A stretch of DNA of 12,782 bases, taken from contig VBJE01000023.1 of NCBI GenBank assembly GCA_005879675.1, positions 1-12,782 of the forward strand, in the 5' to 3' direction. Position numbers and translations under genes: made by a program. The notes beneath the pieces were generated by a model. That model was given only the letters and a program-made list of their open reading frames with translations, had not been told where the DNA came from and made no database searches. This document shows positions 1-8,353 of this stretch, one piece after another. Numbering within the stretch: position 1 is the stretch's first letter; each line of letters starts with the position of its first letter. The stretch comes from Chloroflexota bacterium. Its GTDB lineage: Bacteria > Chloroflexota > Dormibacteria > Dormibacterales > Dormibacteraceae.

Positions 1-2
1 TG

Positions 3-122
3 ATCCACTTCAACAACGCCGCCGACGCGGTGCTGACGTTCTTCCAGCGCTTCCCGGGCGGCTCGGCGAGCGGCGACGAAGAAGTCATCAAGGCGATCCG
101 ACAGCTGCACTTCCGCTTCTGA
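3..122 (+). CDS. 3' end of an unidentified gene (partial)
   Basis: An open frame enters from the left edge and stops with TGA at 120-122, leaving 39 C-terminal residues (ending IRQLHFRF). Nearly every codon ends in G or C, as in the sure genes of this window, which supports real coding rather than chance openness. The tail contains a glycine/serine turn (FPGGSASGDEE) followed by a short amphipathic stretch. I do not recognise a family from this fragment. About 150 bases, including a palindromic repeat, separate it from the next start codon. Confidence 0.6.
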   Translation: MHFNNAADAVLTFFQRFPGGSASGDEEVIKAIRQLHFRF

Positions 123-171
123 TCCGAAGCACACTCTGGGCGGTCGACCTGGCGCCTTCAGGTCCGCCGCC

Positions 172-208
172 CCCCTCTCCCCGTCGGGGAGAGGGTTGGG
201 GAGAGGGG
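172..208. repeat. Three-armed palindromic repeat (C-rich/G-rich), terminator-like
   Basis: One C-rich arm (cccctctcccc, 172-182) can pair with either of two G-rich copies. It pairs with 186-195 across a 3-base loop to give a tight 10-bp hairpin, or with 198-208 across a 15-base loop to give 11 bp. The two pairings exclude each other. Repeats of this CCCTCTCCCC...GGGGAGAGGG type are dispersed widely between genes in many high-GC genomes. It lies 50 bp after the upstream stop and could act as an intrinsic-like terminator for that gene, although no T-run follows. Confidence 0.75.
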
Positions 209-271
209 CGTAAGCCTCCATTTCCGTTCGAGGAGATCCATCGTGACCGCGCGGCTCTGATCGAGGCGGCG

Positions 272-748
272 ATGGGGCCCGAGGCGAAGCTCGTGAAACC
301 GCGCTTCGATCGCGAGTGCCGGTGCTTCGCCGTCCTCCTCGAAGGTTCGATCGCGGGTTACGGCTGGCTGTCCACCGGTCCGGAGTGGATCGGCGAGCTC
401 CAGCTGGAGATCAAGCCGCGAAAGGCGGAGGGTTACATCTGGAACTGCGTCACGCTCGGCGAGCACCGTCGAAAAGGGATCTTCAGGGCCCTTCTCGCCG
501 GCATCTGCGACGCGGCCCGCAGCACGCCATTGAAACGCCTATGGATCGGAAGCGTCGCGATCCCGGCGGAGAAGGCGCTGGCGCCGGTGGGCTTCCGCCC
601 GGCCGTGAGCTTCCGAGCGTTCACGTTTGCGCGCGTCCACTATCGGACGGTCACGTTCGTCGACTCGGTGCTCGGCCGCGAGGGCCTGCATGTCCTCTCC
701 GTGGGCCCCGGTGTTTACGTTGGGAGCTCGACGCGACGCTCGCACTAG
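272..748 (+). CDS. GNAT-family N-acetyltransferase (5' end uncertain)
   Basis: The protein is a 158-residue GCN5-related acetyltransferase, which would move an acetyl group from acetyl-CoA to an amine substrate that cannot be predicted here. The acetyl-CoA pyrophosphate-binding motif is seen as EHRRKGIF (residues 64-71), preceded by the beta-strand WNCVTL (57-62); a later strand WIGSVAI (91-97) and GFRP (107-110) complete the fold. The N-terminus is short for the family. The frame stays open upstream through 209-271 and reads EEIHRDRAALIEAA, which looks like genuine first-helix GNAT sequence, but it has no ATG, GTG or TTG in frame. A good Shine-Dalgarno (gaggaga, 230-236) instead precedes an out-of-frame GTG at 243 that stops after five codons. 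The true start may be a CTG (257), or the 5' end may be decayed. The gene converges on the minus-strand secreted-protein gene, with three bases between stop codons. Confidence 0.75.
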   Translation: MGPEAKLVKPRFDRECRCFAVLLEGSIAGYGWLSTGPEWIGELQLEIKPRKAEGYIWNCVTLGEHRRKGIFRALLAGICDAARSTPLKRLWIGSVAIPAEKALAPVGFRPAVSFRAFTFARVHYRTVTFVDSVLGREGLHVLSVGPGVYVGSSTRRSH

Positions 749-751
749 TGC

Positions 752-1345
752 CTAGTCGTCGCCGTCGCCTTCACCCTGCTCGTCGCCTCCGCCGCGGCCC
801 TGGTTCTCGTACGTATACCGCGCGTTGTTGATCGTCGTGTTGTCGACCTGAACCGTCTGTGTGCCGAAGAAGTACCCCGCGTCGGCCACGAGCTGGATGC
901 CCGTGACGTAGAACGTGCCGCCTGGGAGCTGACTGGTGTCGATGAAGCCGGCCGGCGTGGCGAGGTTACCGGTGTTGAGCCATACGTTCTCCGGGCAGCC
1001 GGTGTAGTTGGGTGGCGGACCGATGTAGACGAACGCATTCTTGCCGTCGATGTTGACCTGGAAGCGCGGCGAGCCCTGGCCGCAGGTCGCCGCGGTGAAC
1101 ATGTAGTCGGTGCTCAGGTCCTGGAGCTGGCTGAACGTCATGCCGGACGGGACCTTGTAGTCGATGCCGCCGAAACCAGCGCCGACCGAGCGCAGCTGGA
1201 TGGCCGTGTGCGAGTGGTTCCCGGGATGGACGCGCAATGCGTCGCCGAACAACGTGTATCTCGGGGCGGCCAGCGCCGGGCTCGCGGTCACCACCAGGCC
1301 TGCGCCGACGGCCGCGACGACAGCAATGAGCTTTCTCACCGTCAC
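752..1345 (-). CDS. Secreted protein of unknown function with acidic C-terminal tail
   Basis: The product is 197 residues from GTG at 1345; a second GTG at 1339, two codons in, is equally plausible because the G-rich ribosome-binding stretch (ggggg) lies 4 or 10 bases ahead. A textbook Sec signal peptide (basic VRK, hydrophobic core LIAVVAAVGAGLVV, cleavage after ASPALA, about residue 26) shows export. The mature part looks all-beta, with repeated GG/IDY/FVYIG strand-turn patterns and two cysteines (C88, C117) that could form a disulfide. It ends in a Gly/Asp/Glu tail (184-197, GRGGGDEQGEGDGDD). I recall similar hypothetical secreted proteins in environmental bacteria but no assigned function. 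It is divergent from the giant YD-repeat gene and has its own strong promoter, so the two exported proteins may be expressed together. The acidic tail could bind cations. Confidence 0.85.
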   Translation of the reverse strand: MTVRKLIAVVAAVGAGLVVTASPALAAPRYTLFGDALRVHPGNHSHTAIQLRSVGAGFGGIDYKVPSGMTFSQLQDLSTDYMFTAATCGQGSPRFQVNIDGKNAFVYIGPPPNYTGCPENVWLNTGNLATPAGFIDTSQLPGGTFYVTGIQLVADAGYFFGTQTVQVDNTTINNARYTYENQGRGGGDEQGEGDGDD

Positions 1346-1380
1346 AACACCCCCAACTTCAGGGCCGCCTACCTACTGAA

Positions 1381-1410
1381 ATTAAAGCGCCAAAAAAATG
1401 TCACTGTCAA
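1381..1410 (-). promoter_or_regulatory. Sigma-70-like promoter for the secreted-protein gene
   Basis: On the minus strand a perfect TTGACA -35 box (1405-1410) is followed by an 18-base spacer and TTTAAT (1381-1386) as -10. Transcription would begin near 1374, giving a leader of about 30 bases before the GTG at 1345. The spacer carries a T7 tract (1392-1398), unusual in this GC-rich window. The box quality and the distance to the gene make this the best promoter call in the window. Confidence 0.7.
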
Positions 1411-1419
1411 CCGACCCCC

Positions 1420-1448
1420 TTAACAGTTCGCTCAAAGTGGCCTAGACT
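1420..1448 (+). promoter_or_regulatory. Sigma-70-like promoter for the giant YD-repeat gene
   Basis: TTAACA (1420-1425, one mismatch to TTGACA), a 17-base spacer and TAGACT (1443-1448, four of six matches to TATAAT) point toward the gene starting at 1499. The leader would be about 45 bases. The -35 box lies nine bases from the -35 box of the divergent promoter, so polymerase binding at the two sites could interfere, or one regulator could control both. Confidence 0.5.
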
Positions 1449-1486
1449 GCCGCACAGCGTTCGCCGGGGTTCGTCTCTCGTGTGTT

Positions 1487-1494
1487 GAGGAAGG
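1487..1494 (+). promoter_or_regulatory. Ribosome-binding site of the giant YD-repeat gene
   Basis: The sequence gaggaagg lies a few bases before the ATG at 1499. It supports that ATG, which immediately opens a signal peptide, as the true start. Confidence 0.75.
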
Positions 1495-1498
1495 GCGC

Positions 1499-4400
1499 AT
1501 GAAGAGGGGTCGGCTCAAGGCCGCCGCAGTCGTCTCGTCGCTGTCCGTCCTGCTCGCCCTCGTCCCGGACCCGGTGTCCGCCGATGGCAACGCCGGTGTT
1601 CACCTGCACAAGTTCGTCGACCCGGTGCAGCTCACCATCAACCCCGGCATCGGCGTGACGCTGGCAGTCGACAAAAGCTCGGCCATCCCTGGAGACACGC
1701 TCACGTACACGGCCGTGGTCACCAACCCGACCGCGACCTTTGGCATGGGCGGCTACATCGATGCCGAGTCCGTGGCGAGCGCCGAGGCCACGGTCGCGTA
1801 CTACTGGGACCAGCTCGAGATCTGCGCCCAGGGGTGCGGCACCGGCGTGTCGGATCCCCACTGGACCGGGGTCGTGGCGTTCGAGACCGGGCAGAGCGGC
1901 TACCAACCCGTCCAGCCCCCGTCCGCGCACACCGGGATGACCCTCGCGGCGCAACCGGTGAACCGGACCGGCGTCACCTACCCGGCGAGCGGCGACCGAA
2001 TACTCGGCACGGTCATCACGCCCAAGGCACTGGCGACGTGGACCTACCTGGCCAAGGTCGAGCTCACGCCGGCTCAGGCCGCCGTTCTGAGCGACCCGGT
2101 CCGCGCCGCGTACATCCGCAACGTCCTGCACTTCGAGGTCACGGTCCGCAACGTCGCGGCGGCTCAGCCATATACGGACCAGGAGGCGTTCGGCAACCCG
2201 TTCACGACCATGTCCAACCCGGCCGCGATCCATGGCATCACCGTCACCTTCACGCTCCCGGACGGGACCACCTCCGCGATCGGCCCCGCGCAGGTGCCGG
2301 CGCTCGGCCTGCTGAGCCCGGGCGGTTCGGCCACGGCCACGACGACCTACAGGGTTCCGGTGCCAGGGAGCAGGCCGGCGAGCGAGAGCGAGCGGGCGTA
2401 CGCGGTCAGGCTGGTTGCGCTCGACGGCGCCGCGCTGAGCGCGACGGCGCTCGCGTCGGGCACGGGCTTCAGCGGCAACGTCTACGCGACCTCGAACTCG
2501 GTGACCACGATCGAGAACGTTCCCATCGTCACCATCGCCAAAGCCGGCCCGGCCTCGATCGACGCCGGCCAGACGGAGAACAACCCCTTGACGCTGACGA
2601 ACGCGGGCGGAGCCACAGCCTCGTCGCTGGCGATCGACGATTCCGTGCCCGGCGGCGGGCACGGAATCGTGTCCGGCGTCCCCGCGACGCTCGCCACGGG
2701 GGCGTCGGCGTCACCGATGGCCGCGTTCCCTGTGCCGGCCAACCAGGCGGAGGGCAACCTGACCGACACCGCGGCAGTGACCTGGAAGGACGCCAACGGC
2801 AACCCCTATGGGCCGTTCTCGAGCTCCTTCACCACCGTGGTGCGCAACCTCCTGGCCGGCGGCCGGCTGACGCTTGTGCCCGTGACCGCGGGACCGAATC
2901 CCCTGGGGGCGACGCAGAACCTGACCGCGACGCTCGTCGACCGCAACGGCGACCCGGTCGGCGGCCGGCCCGTGACGCTGAGGATCACCGGCGCCAACCC
3001 GTCCACGCTGACGGCCACCACCGACCCGTCGGGCGACGCGCACTTCGCTTATGCGGGCGTGAACTCCGGCACCGACGTCGCCCAGGCGACCTTCACCGCC
3101 GGCAGCGTCACTCTGACCTCCAACACCTCATCAATAAGCTGGGGCTTGCCAGTCCAGCCGATCGTCACGAGCGTCGTCGACGGCAACTTCTTCGCCAACC
3201 CGAACAACAGCTGCACGTTCGGTGTCGGACCGAGCAGCACTCCGGTGTTCGGCCAGTCCTTCCCCGACATCCTGTTCAACCCGCCGGCGTCCGCGGTGCC
3301 GCACAACATCTCCACCGTCAACACGTTCACGCGGCCGTTCACCGACCTGACCGTAGACATCAACGGCAACTACAACGGCCAGATCGTCGCCCAGGGCAAC
3401 GGCGCGCAGGCCGGGACCGGATCGCTGGTCAACTTCTACGCGGAGCTCACCGGGAGCTTCATCGTCAAAGATCCCGGTGACCTCACCCTGACGATCCTGC
3501 ACGACGACGGGTACGTGCTCGGCGTCGGCGGCGGGGCGACCCGCGTCAACGGCGACCTGATCAACAACCCGGCGTCGACCGCATTCCAGGGCTACCCTGT
3601 CGCGGCCGCGTTCAACCAGGGCTCGGCCGGCTCCTCCAACAGCGGCACCGCCACCATCCACTTCCCGGCGGCCGGCACCTACCCGTACGAGCTGGACTAC
3701 ACCGAGTGCGCGGCGGGCGAGCTCTTCCTGGTCCTGCAGTCGACGCACTTCGTCGCCCAGACGGACCCGCTTTCGGTCTACGTCGGCTACGCCGACGGCC
3801 TGCGCCCCGGCGGCTCGATCTTCCCGTTCCCCTGGCAGGGCTCGCCGAACGTCATCTTCCAGGGCGGCGGCTGCTGCGACAACGGCGCGGTGCGCTTCGA
3901 CAACAGCGGCACGACGCCGATCGCATTCGATTCGATCACGGTCGACGTCGGGCCGTTCCACTACGACCTGTGGCCGAGAAACATGACGCTGCCGGCGGGC
4001 CAGATCCTGATCCTGACCGGCACGGGCGGCGAGAACTTCGACACCTCGGACGCCCCGATCACCTGCTCGCCGACCGGCTACGTACCCGAGATCCACGTCA
4101 CGAGCGGCGGCGTGCTGACCACCTTCAGGGACAGCACACAGATCCTCAACACGGGCGGCATCGACCCGGCCGTGTGCAGCCGTAGCAACGAGTCGCATGC
4201 CTGGATCCGGATCGGCGGCGGCGGCAACGCCATCAACAGCCCGTTGCCTCCGGGAGCGAGCCTCGACATCTCCCCATTCCGGGTCGCCAACGCCCTGCTG
4301 GGTCAGAACCAGGCATTGACCGTGTCGGCCATGGATTCCGCCGGTAATCCGGTGGCCAACCTGCCCGTGACGCTGCAGGTCTTCGGCCCCAACGCGCAGA

Positions 4401-7400
4401 GCCTGAACGGGACGACGCTGTCGACTGGTCTGGCGACGTTTGGTTACGTGGGCGTGCATGCCGGCACGGACAGCATCCAGGCGGGCGCATTCATCGGCGG
4501 CCTGCGCCAGATCTCGAACCTCGGCAGCGTGACCTGGAGTGCGCCCGCCGGCGGGGGACCGAACCCGTCGCCCAACCCCGACCCCAATGCGCCTCCTCCG
4601 CCGTCGATCACGGCGCCATCGCCGGCCGACGGCGCGGTTGTCACCAAGCCCGTCAGCGTGACGGCCACGATCGCCCCGCCGGCGGGCCAGACGATCACAA
4701 GCTGGAGGGTGTTCTACCAGGCCCTCGACCCGGGGCCGGAGGTGGTGATCGCGTCGGGCAACGGCACTCCGCCCGACCCGCTGGCGACCTTCGACCCGAC
4801 GGTCTTGCCCAACGACACGTACGGCATCACCGTCGAGGCGACGGCTTCAAACGGCGCGGTCCAGGACGTCACGACGTCGGTCGTCGTCTTCGGCAACCTC
4901 AAGGTGGGTCGCTTCACGACCACCTACCAGGATCTGTCGGTGCCGGTCAGCGGGTTCCAGATGGAAGTTCGCCGCACCTACGATTCGATCGACAAGTCTC
5001 CGGGTGATTTCGGTGTCGGGTGGAAGGTCGGCCTATCGAACTTCCGCGTGGCCCCGAACCATGTCCTGGGCGCCGCCGGCTGGACGATGTTCAACAAGCA
5101 GTGCTTCTTCGGGATCTGCATCACCGGCTACAAGAACTCCGCGCCGCGGTACATCACAGTCACGTTCCCGGATCAGCACACCGAATTGTTCGATTTCACG
5201 CCACAGGGCGGCACGAACATCTTCTGGGAATGCACCCCGCAGTTCACTGCCCGCGGCTCGAGCGGGACCACTTCGAAGCTCGAGCCGATCGACGACGTCA
5301 GCTGCTCTTACACCGGCGACGGCAACCTGTACGGATCGAACGGCCCCTACTCGCCGCGGCGATTCCGGCTGACGACCCGCGACGGCCAGGTTCTGGTGCT
5401 GGACGCGAACCTCGGCCTCATTTCTGCGACCGATACGAGCGGCAATACGTTGACAGTCGACGCCACCGGACTGCACTCATCAAGCGGCGGGTCGATCACC
5501 TACACGCGTGACGCGAACGGCCGGATCACGATCGTGACCGGGCCGGCCGGAGAGACGCTTAGATACTCCTACAACGCCTCCGGCGATCTGGTGACGTCGG
5601 TCGACGCAAACGGCAGATCGACGGCGTACACATACGACTCCAATCACGATCTGCTGACAGCATCGGGGGCGGCTCAGCCGCTGCAGTCTTCCGAGTACGA
5701 CGCGTCGGGACGCATCATCTCGATCACCGACGCTCTCGGCAACAAGACTTCGATCACGAACGATGTCCAGGGGCAGGAGCAGGTTTTGACAGACCCCGCG
5801 GGCCGGATGACGACCGTCCTGCACTTCGACGACCTCGGCGACGTCGTGCGCACCGACAAGATCGCCGACGCCACCACGATCACGACCAGGGCCACATTCG
5901 ACTCCGTCGGACGAATGCTCACGGAGACCGATGCCCTCGGCCACACGCAGACGATGCAGTACGACGCGAGCGGCAACATGATCTCTTTCACCGATCCGAA
6001 TGGCGCGCGTTTCAACATCGCGTACAACTCGTTCGGCGAGGTGGTTGGAGTGACCGACTCTGCCGGCGCATCGCTGTCGTCCTATGTCTACGACGCGGCA
6101 GGCCGGTTGACCCAGGTCAACGATCCGGACTGCACGGGATGCCGGAACACGTACGACGCCTCCGGCAAGGTGCTCACGCACACCGATGGCATGGGCGGCG
6201 TGACGACCTACGCCTATGACGCGGCGGGTCATGCGACCGCGCTCATGGACGCCCGCGGCGACTCGTTCACGATGACGTGGGATGCAAGCGGGCACCTGCT
6301 GTCGAGGACCGATCCCACTGGGCACACGGCGCATTTTTCTTACGACGCAGAGGGCCGCGTTCTTTCTCAGGCCGACGGCCTCGGCCACTCCTCGAGCGCG
6401 ACATATGACGCCCACGGCAGCATCCTGACGGCGACCGACCCGCTCGGTAACACCACCTCATACACCTACGACGGCGCGGGACGGCAGGTATCGGTGACCG
6501 AACGGACCGGCGCCACGGTCAATTTCTCCTACGACGCTGACGGGCGCTTGACGGTCGAGACGCTGCCTGGCGGAGATACGACGACACGGACCTACGACGG
6601 CTTCGGCCGGTTGATCCAGATCGCCAACCGATCGGCGACGGTCGCCTTCACCTTTGACCCTGGAGGTCGCATCGCGAGCACCACGAGCAGCGGCACGGCG
6701 GGCGATCCGCTCCCGACCACGACGTTTGACTACACCTACGACGCCAACGGGAACCGGCTCACGTCGGCCGGGCCGGACGGCACGATCACGAACACCTACG
6801 ACAACCTGGGTCGCCTGACCAGGCTGACCGACCCGTCGGGAGGCGTGTTCCAGCTGGGTTTTGACGCGGCTCAGCGGTTGACGTCGCTAAGCCGGCCGAA
6901 CGGTGTGCGCGACGCCTTCACCTACGATGTCTCGGGCGACCTGCTGTCGCGAGTCGCCTCCAACGCAGGCGGCTCGACGCTCGCATCGTTCACGTACACG
7001 TACGGCGCCGGACGAATGCGGCTCAGCGCCACGGACTCCAACGGTACGGCGATCTACGCCTATGACAAGCTGCTCCGGCTGACCGGCGTTTCCGGTGCGG
7101 CGCAGGAGTCTTACCAGTACGACGCCGCGTCCAACCGCAGCGCGGCGCAGAACGCCCTGGGAACCTTCGCCTACACGTACGACGCGGCCGGTCGATTGCT
7201 GTCGGACGGCAAGTTCAATTACACCTACGACGCCGAGGGCAACCTCATCACGAAGGTCGATCGGTCAACCGCTGCCACGACCACGTACAGCTACAACGCG
7301 CGCCACCAGCTGCTCGGTGTACAGCTTCCCAACCGGTCCACGACGACGTACCAGTACGACCCGCTGGGCCGCCGTGTCGCGATCAGCGCCAACGGCGTCG

Positions 7401-8338
7401 TGACGAGATATGCCTATGACGGCGATGCCCTGCGGCTCGAGTACAGCGGCGCCAACGCGCTGACCGCCAGCTACGTCTCGGGTGTCGGGATCGACTCGCC
7501 GCTGGAGATGCGGCGCGGAAACAATGCCTACTTCTACGTTCAAGACGGTCTCGGCAGCGTGCGCGCGCTCACCGACGCAAGCGGTGCCGTCGTCCAGACC
7601 TACTCTTACGACGCCTTCGGCAATCAGACGGTAAGTGGCGGTATTGCCAACCCGTTCAGCTATACGAGCCGCGAGTTCGATCCCACGACCGGGCTGTACT
7701 ACTACAGGGCTCGCTACTACGACCCCACGACCGGCAGGTTCTTGAGCGAGGACCCGCTTCCATCGATGAACGCGTACGTCTACGCGGCCGACGATCCAAC
7801 CAACCTCACTGACCCGACCGGTGCGGCCGCCATAAGCGAGTTGGCGATTCGCTTCATCCTCATTGGCGCCATCGCGGGCGCGCTGTCGAACGCGATCACG
7901 ACCGCGCTGCTCGAATGCCGCGCCGGATGCTTTGACTGGCGCGACGTGCTGGTGGCGGGTTTTGCCGGCTTCATTGGTGGGGGCGTCACCAACGCGCTGA
8001 CGCTGTTCGGCGGCTGGTTCGTCGGCGGCGCCGCCGGCGGAGCATTGGAAGGCGGAATTCAGGATCTTGGGAACCAGCTCATCCACCATCCGGGCCACGT
8101 CGACCCGGGGGAGGTGGTCGCAAGCGGGGCGGCTGGAGCAGGCGCGGGTGTGGTCGCCGGCGTTTTTGGCGGCGGCGACTACGGAGTGACCAGCGTCGCC
8201 GGGGGTTACTACCGCAACGCCCTGGGGCAGTTCGCCGAGAATCCCGGAATCATCGATGCGGCCATTCCCGACCTGGTCGGCGGGTTCTTCATCGGCATGC
8301 TGCAGGACGCGCACCGTGCAAATTCCGTGTGCCCATAA
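1499..8338 (+). CDS. Giant exported YD/RHS-repeat protein, WapA-like, with PA14 and Ig-like modules and hydrophobic tip
   Basis: This 2279-residue protein is built like WapA/RHS polymorphic toxins: export signal, adhesive stalk, YD-repeat shell, variable tip. Signal peptide at 1-28 (cleavage near VSA). Ig/DUF11-like modules fill about 43-450. A Big_1-like module lies at about 452-548 (NGDPVGGRPVTL). A PA14-like carbohydrate-binding domain lies at about 552-751, with the HDDGY motif and cysteines that could pair. A cysteine-containing beta domain (GGGCCDNGAVRF), perhaps lamin-tail-like, spans about 755-919. A second Big_1-like module is at about 925-1016, then a Pro/Asn linker and another Ig-like domain to about 1135. 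An RHS entry segment (RRTYDSIDKSPGDFGVGW) and about 30 YD repeats (about 1331-1980) would form a beta-cocoon. The RHS core is about 2008-2108 (DGLGSVRALTD, RARYYDPTTGRFLSEDP) and ends at D2105-P-T-G. The 171-residue tip is Gly/Ala-rich with three or four possible membrane segments and no nuclease motif that I recognise. No LPXTG anchor is visible. It could instead be a structural surface protein with no toxic activity. Confidence 0.9.
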   Translation: MKRGRLKAAAVVSSLSVLLALVPDPVSADGNAGVHLHKFVDPVQLTINPGIGVTLAVDKSSAIPGDTLTYTAVVTNPTATFGMGGYIDAESVASAEATVAYYWDQLEICAQGCGTGVSDPHWTGVVAFETGQSGYQPVQPPSAHTGMTLAAQPVNRTGVTYPASGDRILGTVITPKALATWTYLAKVELTPAQAAVLSDPVRAAYIRNVLHFEVTVRNVAAAQPYTDQEAFGNPFTTMSNPAAIHGITVTFTLPDGTTSAIGPAQVPALGLLSPGGSATATTTYRVPVPGSRPASESERAYAVRLVALDGAALSATALASGTGFSGNVYATSNSVTTIENVPIVTIAKAGPASIDAGQTENNPLTLTNAGGATASSLAIDDSVPGGGHGIVSGVPATLATGASASPMAAFPVPANQAEGNLTDTAAVTWKDANGNPYGPFSSSFTTVVRNLLAGGRLTLVPVTAGPNPLGATQNLTATLVDRNGDPVGGRPVTLRITGANPSTLTATTDPSGDAHFAYAGVNSGTDVAQATFTAGSVTLTSNTSSISWGLPVQPIVTSVVDGNFFANPNNSCTFGVGPSSTPVFGQSFPDILFNPPASAVPHNISTVNTFTRPFTDLTVDINGNYNGQIVAQGNGAQAGTGSLVNFYAELTGSFIVKDPGDLTLTILHDDGYVLGVGGGATRVNGDLINNPASTAFQGYPVAAAFNQGSAGSSNSGTATIHFPAAGTYPYELDYTECAAGELFLVLQSTHFVAQTDPLSVYVGYADGLRPGGSIFPFPWQGSPNVIFQGGGCCDNGAVRFDNSGTTPIAFDSITVDVGPFHYDLWPRNMTLPAGQILILTGTGGENFDTSDAPITCSPTGYVPEIHVTSGGVLTTFRDSTQILNTGGIDPAVCSRSNESHAWIRIGGGGNAINSPLPPGASLDISPFRVANALLGQNQALTVSAMDSAGNPVANLPVTLQVFGPNAQSLNGTTLSTGLATFGYVGVHAGTDSIQAGAFIGGLRQISNLGSVTWSAPAGGGPNPSPNPDPNAPPPPSITAPSPADGAVVTKPVSVTATIAPPAGQTITSWRVFYQALDPGPEVVIASGNGTPPDPLATFDPTVLPNDTYGITVEATASNGAVQDVTTSVVVFGNLKVGRFTTTYQDLSVPVSGFQMEVRRTYDSIDKSPGDFGVGWKVGLSNFRVAPNHVLGAAGWTMFNKQCFFGICITGYKNSAPRYITVTFPDQHTELFDFTPQGGTNIFWECTPQFTARGSSGTTSKLEPIDDVSCSYTGDGNLYGSNGPYSPRRFRLTTRDGQVLVLDANLGLISATDTSGNTLTVDATGLHSSSGGSITYTRDANGRITIVTGPAGETLRYSYNASGDLVTSVDANGRSTAYTYDSNHDLLTASGAAQPLQSSEYDASGRIISITDALGNKTSITNDVQGQEQVLTDPAGRMTTVLHFDDLGDVVRTDKIADATTITTRATFDSVGRMLTETDALGHTQTMQYDASGNMISFTDPNGARFNIAYNSFGEVVGVTDSAGASLSSYVYDAAGRLTQVNDPDCTGCRNTYDASGKVLTHTDGMGGVTTYAYDAAGHATALMDARGDSFTMTWDASGHLLSRTDPTGHTAHFSYDAEGRVLSQADGLGHSSSATYDAHGSILTATDPLGNTTSYTYDGAGRQVSVTERTGATVNFSYDADGRLTVETLPGGDTTTRTYDGFGRLIQIANRSATVAFTFDPGGRIASTTSSGTAGDPLPTTTFDYTYDANGNRLTSAGPDGTITNTYDNLGRLTRLTDPSGGVFQLGFDAAQRLTSLSRPNGVRDAFTYDVSGDLLSRVASNAGGSTLASFTYTYGAGRMRLSATDSNGTAIYAYDKLLRLTGVSGAAQESYQYDAASNRSAAQNALGTFAYTYDAAGRLLSDGKFNYTYDAEGNLITKVDRSTAATTTYSYNARHQLLGVQLPNRSTTTYQYDPLGRRVAISANGVVTRYAYDGDALRLEYSGANALTASYVSGVGIDSPLEMRRGNNAYFYVQDGLGSVRALTDASGAVVQTYSYDAFGNQTVSGGIANPFSYTSREFDPTTGLYYYRARYYDPTTGRFLSEDPLPSMNAYVYAADDPTNLTDPTGAAAISELAIRFILIGAIAGALSNAITTALLECRAGCFDWRDVLVAGFAGFIGGGVTNALTLFGGWFVGGAAGGALEGGIQDLGNQLIHHPGHVDPGEVVASGAAGAGAGVVAGVFGGGDYGVTSVAGGYYRNALGQFAENPGIIDAAIPDLVGGFFIGMLQDAHRANSVCP
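5489..7436 (+). repeat. Tandem YD-repeat array inside the giant gene
   Basis: About 30 degenerate units of roughly 20-22 residues share the pattern Y-x-Y-D-x-x-G-R/N followed by a T-D-x-x-G turn. At DNA level the words tacacctacgac and close variants recur at unit spacing. In solved RHS/Tc-type proteins such repeats wrap into a hollow beta shell that encloses the C-terminal domain. Unit edges were counted by eye, and several units are eroded (for example the ones reading ITNDVQGQ and LGFDAAQR). Confidence 0.85.
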
Positions 8339-8353
8339 GGCAAGCTTTAGCGC

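Noticed and set aside
243..260. Five-codon GTG frame with a good Shine-Dalgarno as a leader peptide
   Set aside because: It is too short and has no attenuator-like structure after it; it is more likely a remnant or chance start near the acetyltransferase 5' end.
1834..3480. A 548-codon open frame on the plus strand in another phase of the giant gene
   Set aside because: The composition (Arg, His, Pro, Gly runs) is that of a shifted high-GC reading, and the overlapping frame has coherent beta-domain sequence.
3131..4459. A 442-codon open frame on the minus strand inside the giant gene
   Set aside because: It is Arg/Val/Gly/Asp-rich with no motifs, and lies opposite a clearly coding PA14/Ig-like region; it is a GC-rich antisense shadow.
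5489..7436. CRISPR-like or DNA-level tandem repeat
   Set aside because: The periodic words are codons of degenerate YD protein repeats; unit lengths and sequences vary, with no constant repeat and spacer structure.
7822..8338. Nuclease, deaminase or ADP-ribosyltransferase motif in the RHS tip
   Set aside because: I looked for HNH, GHH, HxxP and similar patterns. The only His cluster (LIHHPGH) lacks a supporting context, and the rest is glycine-rich hydrophobic sequence.
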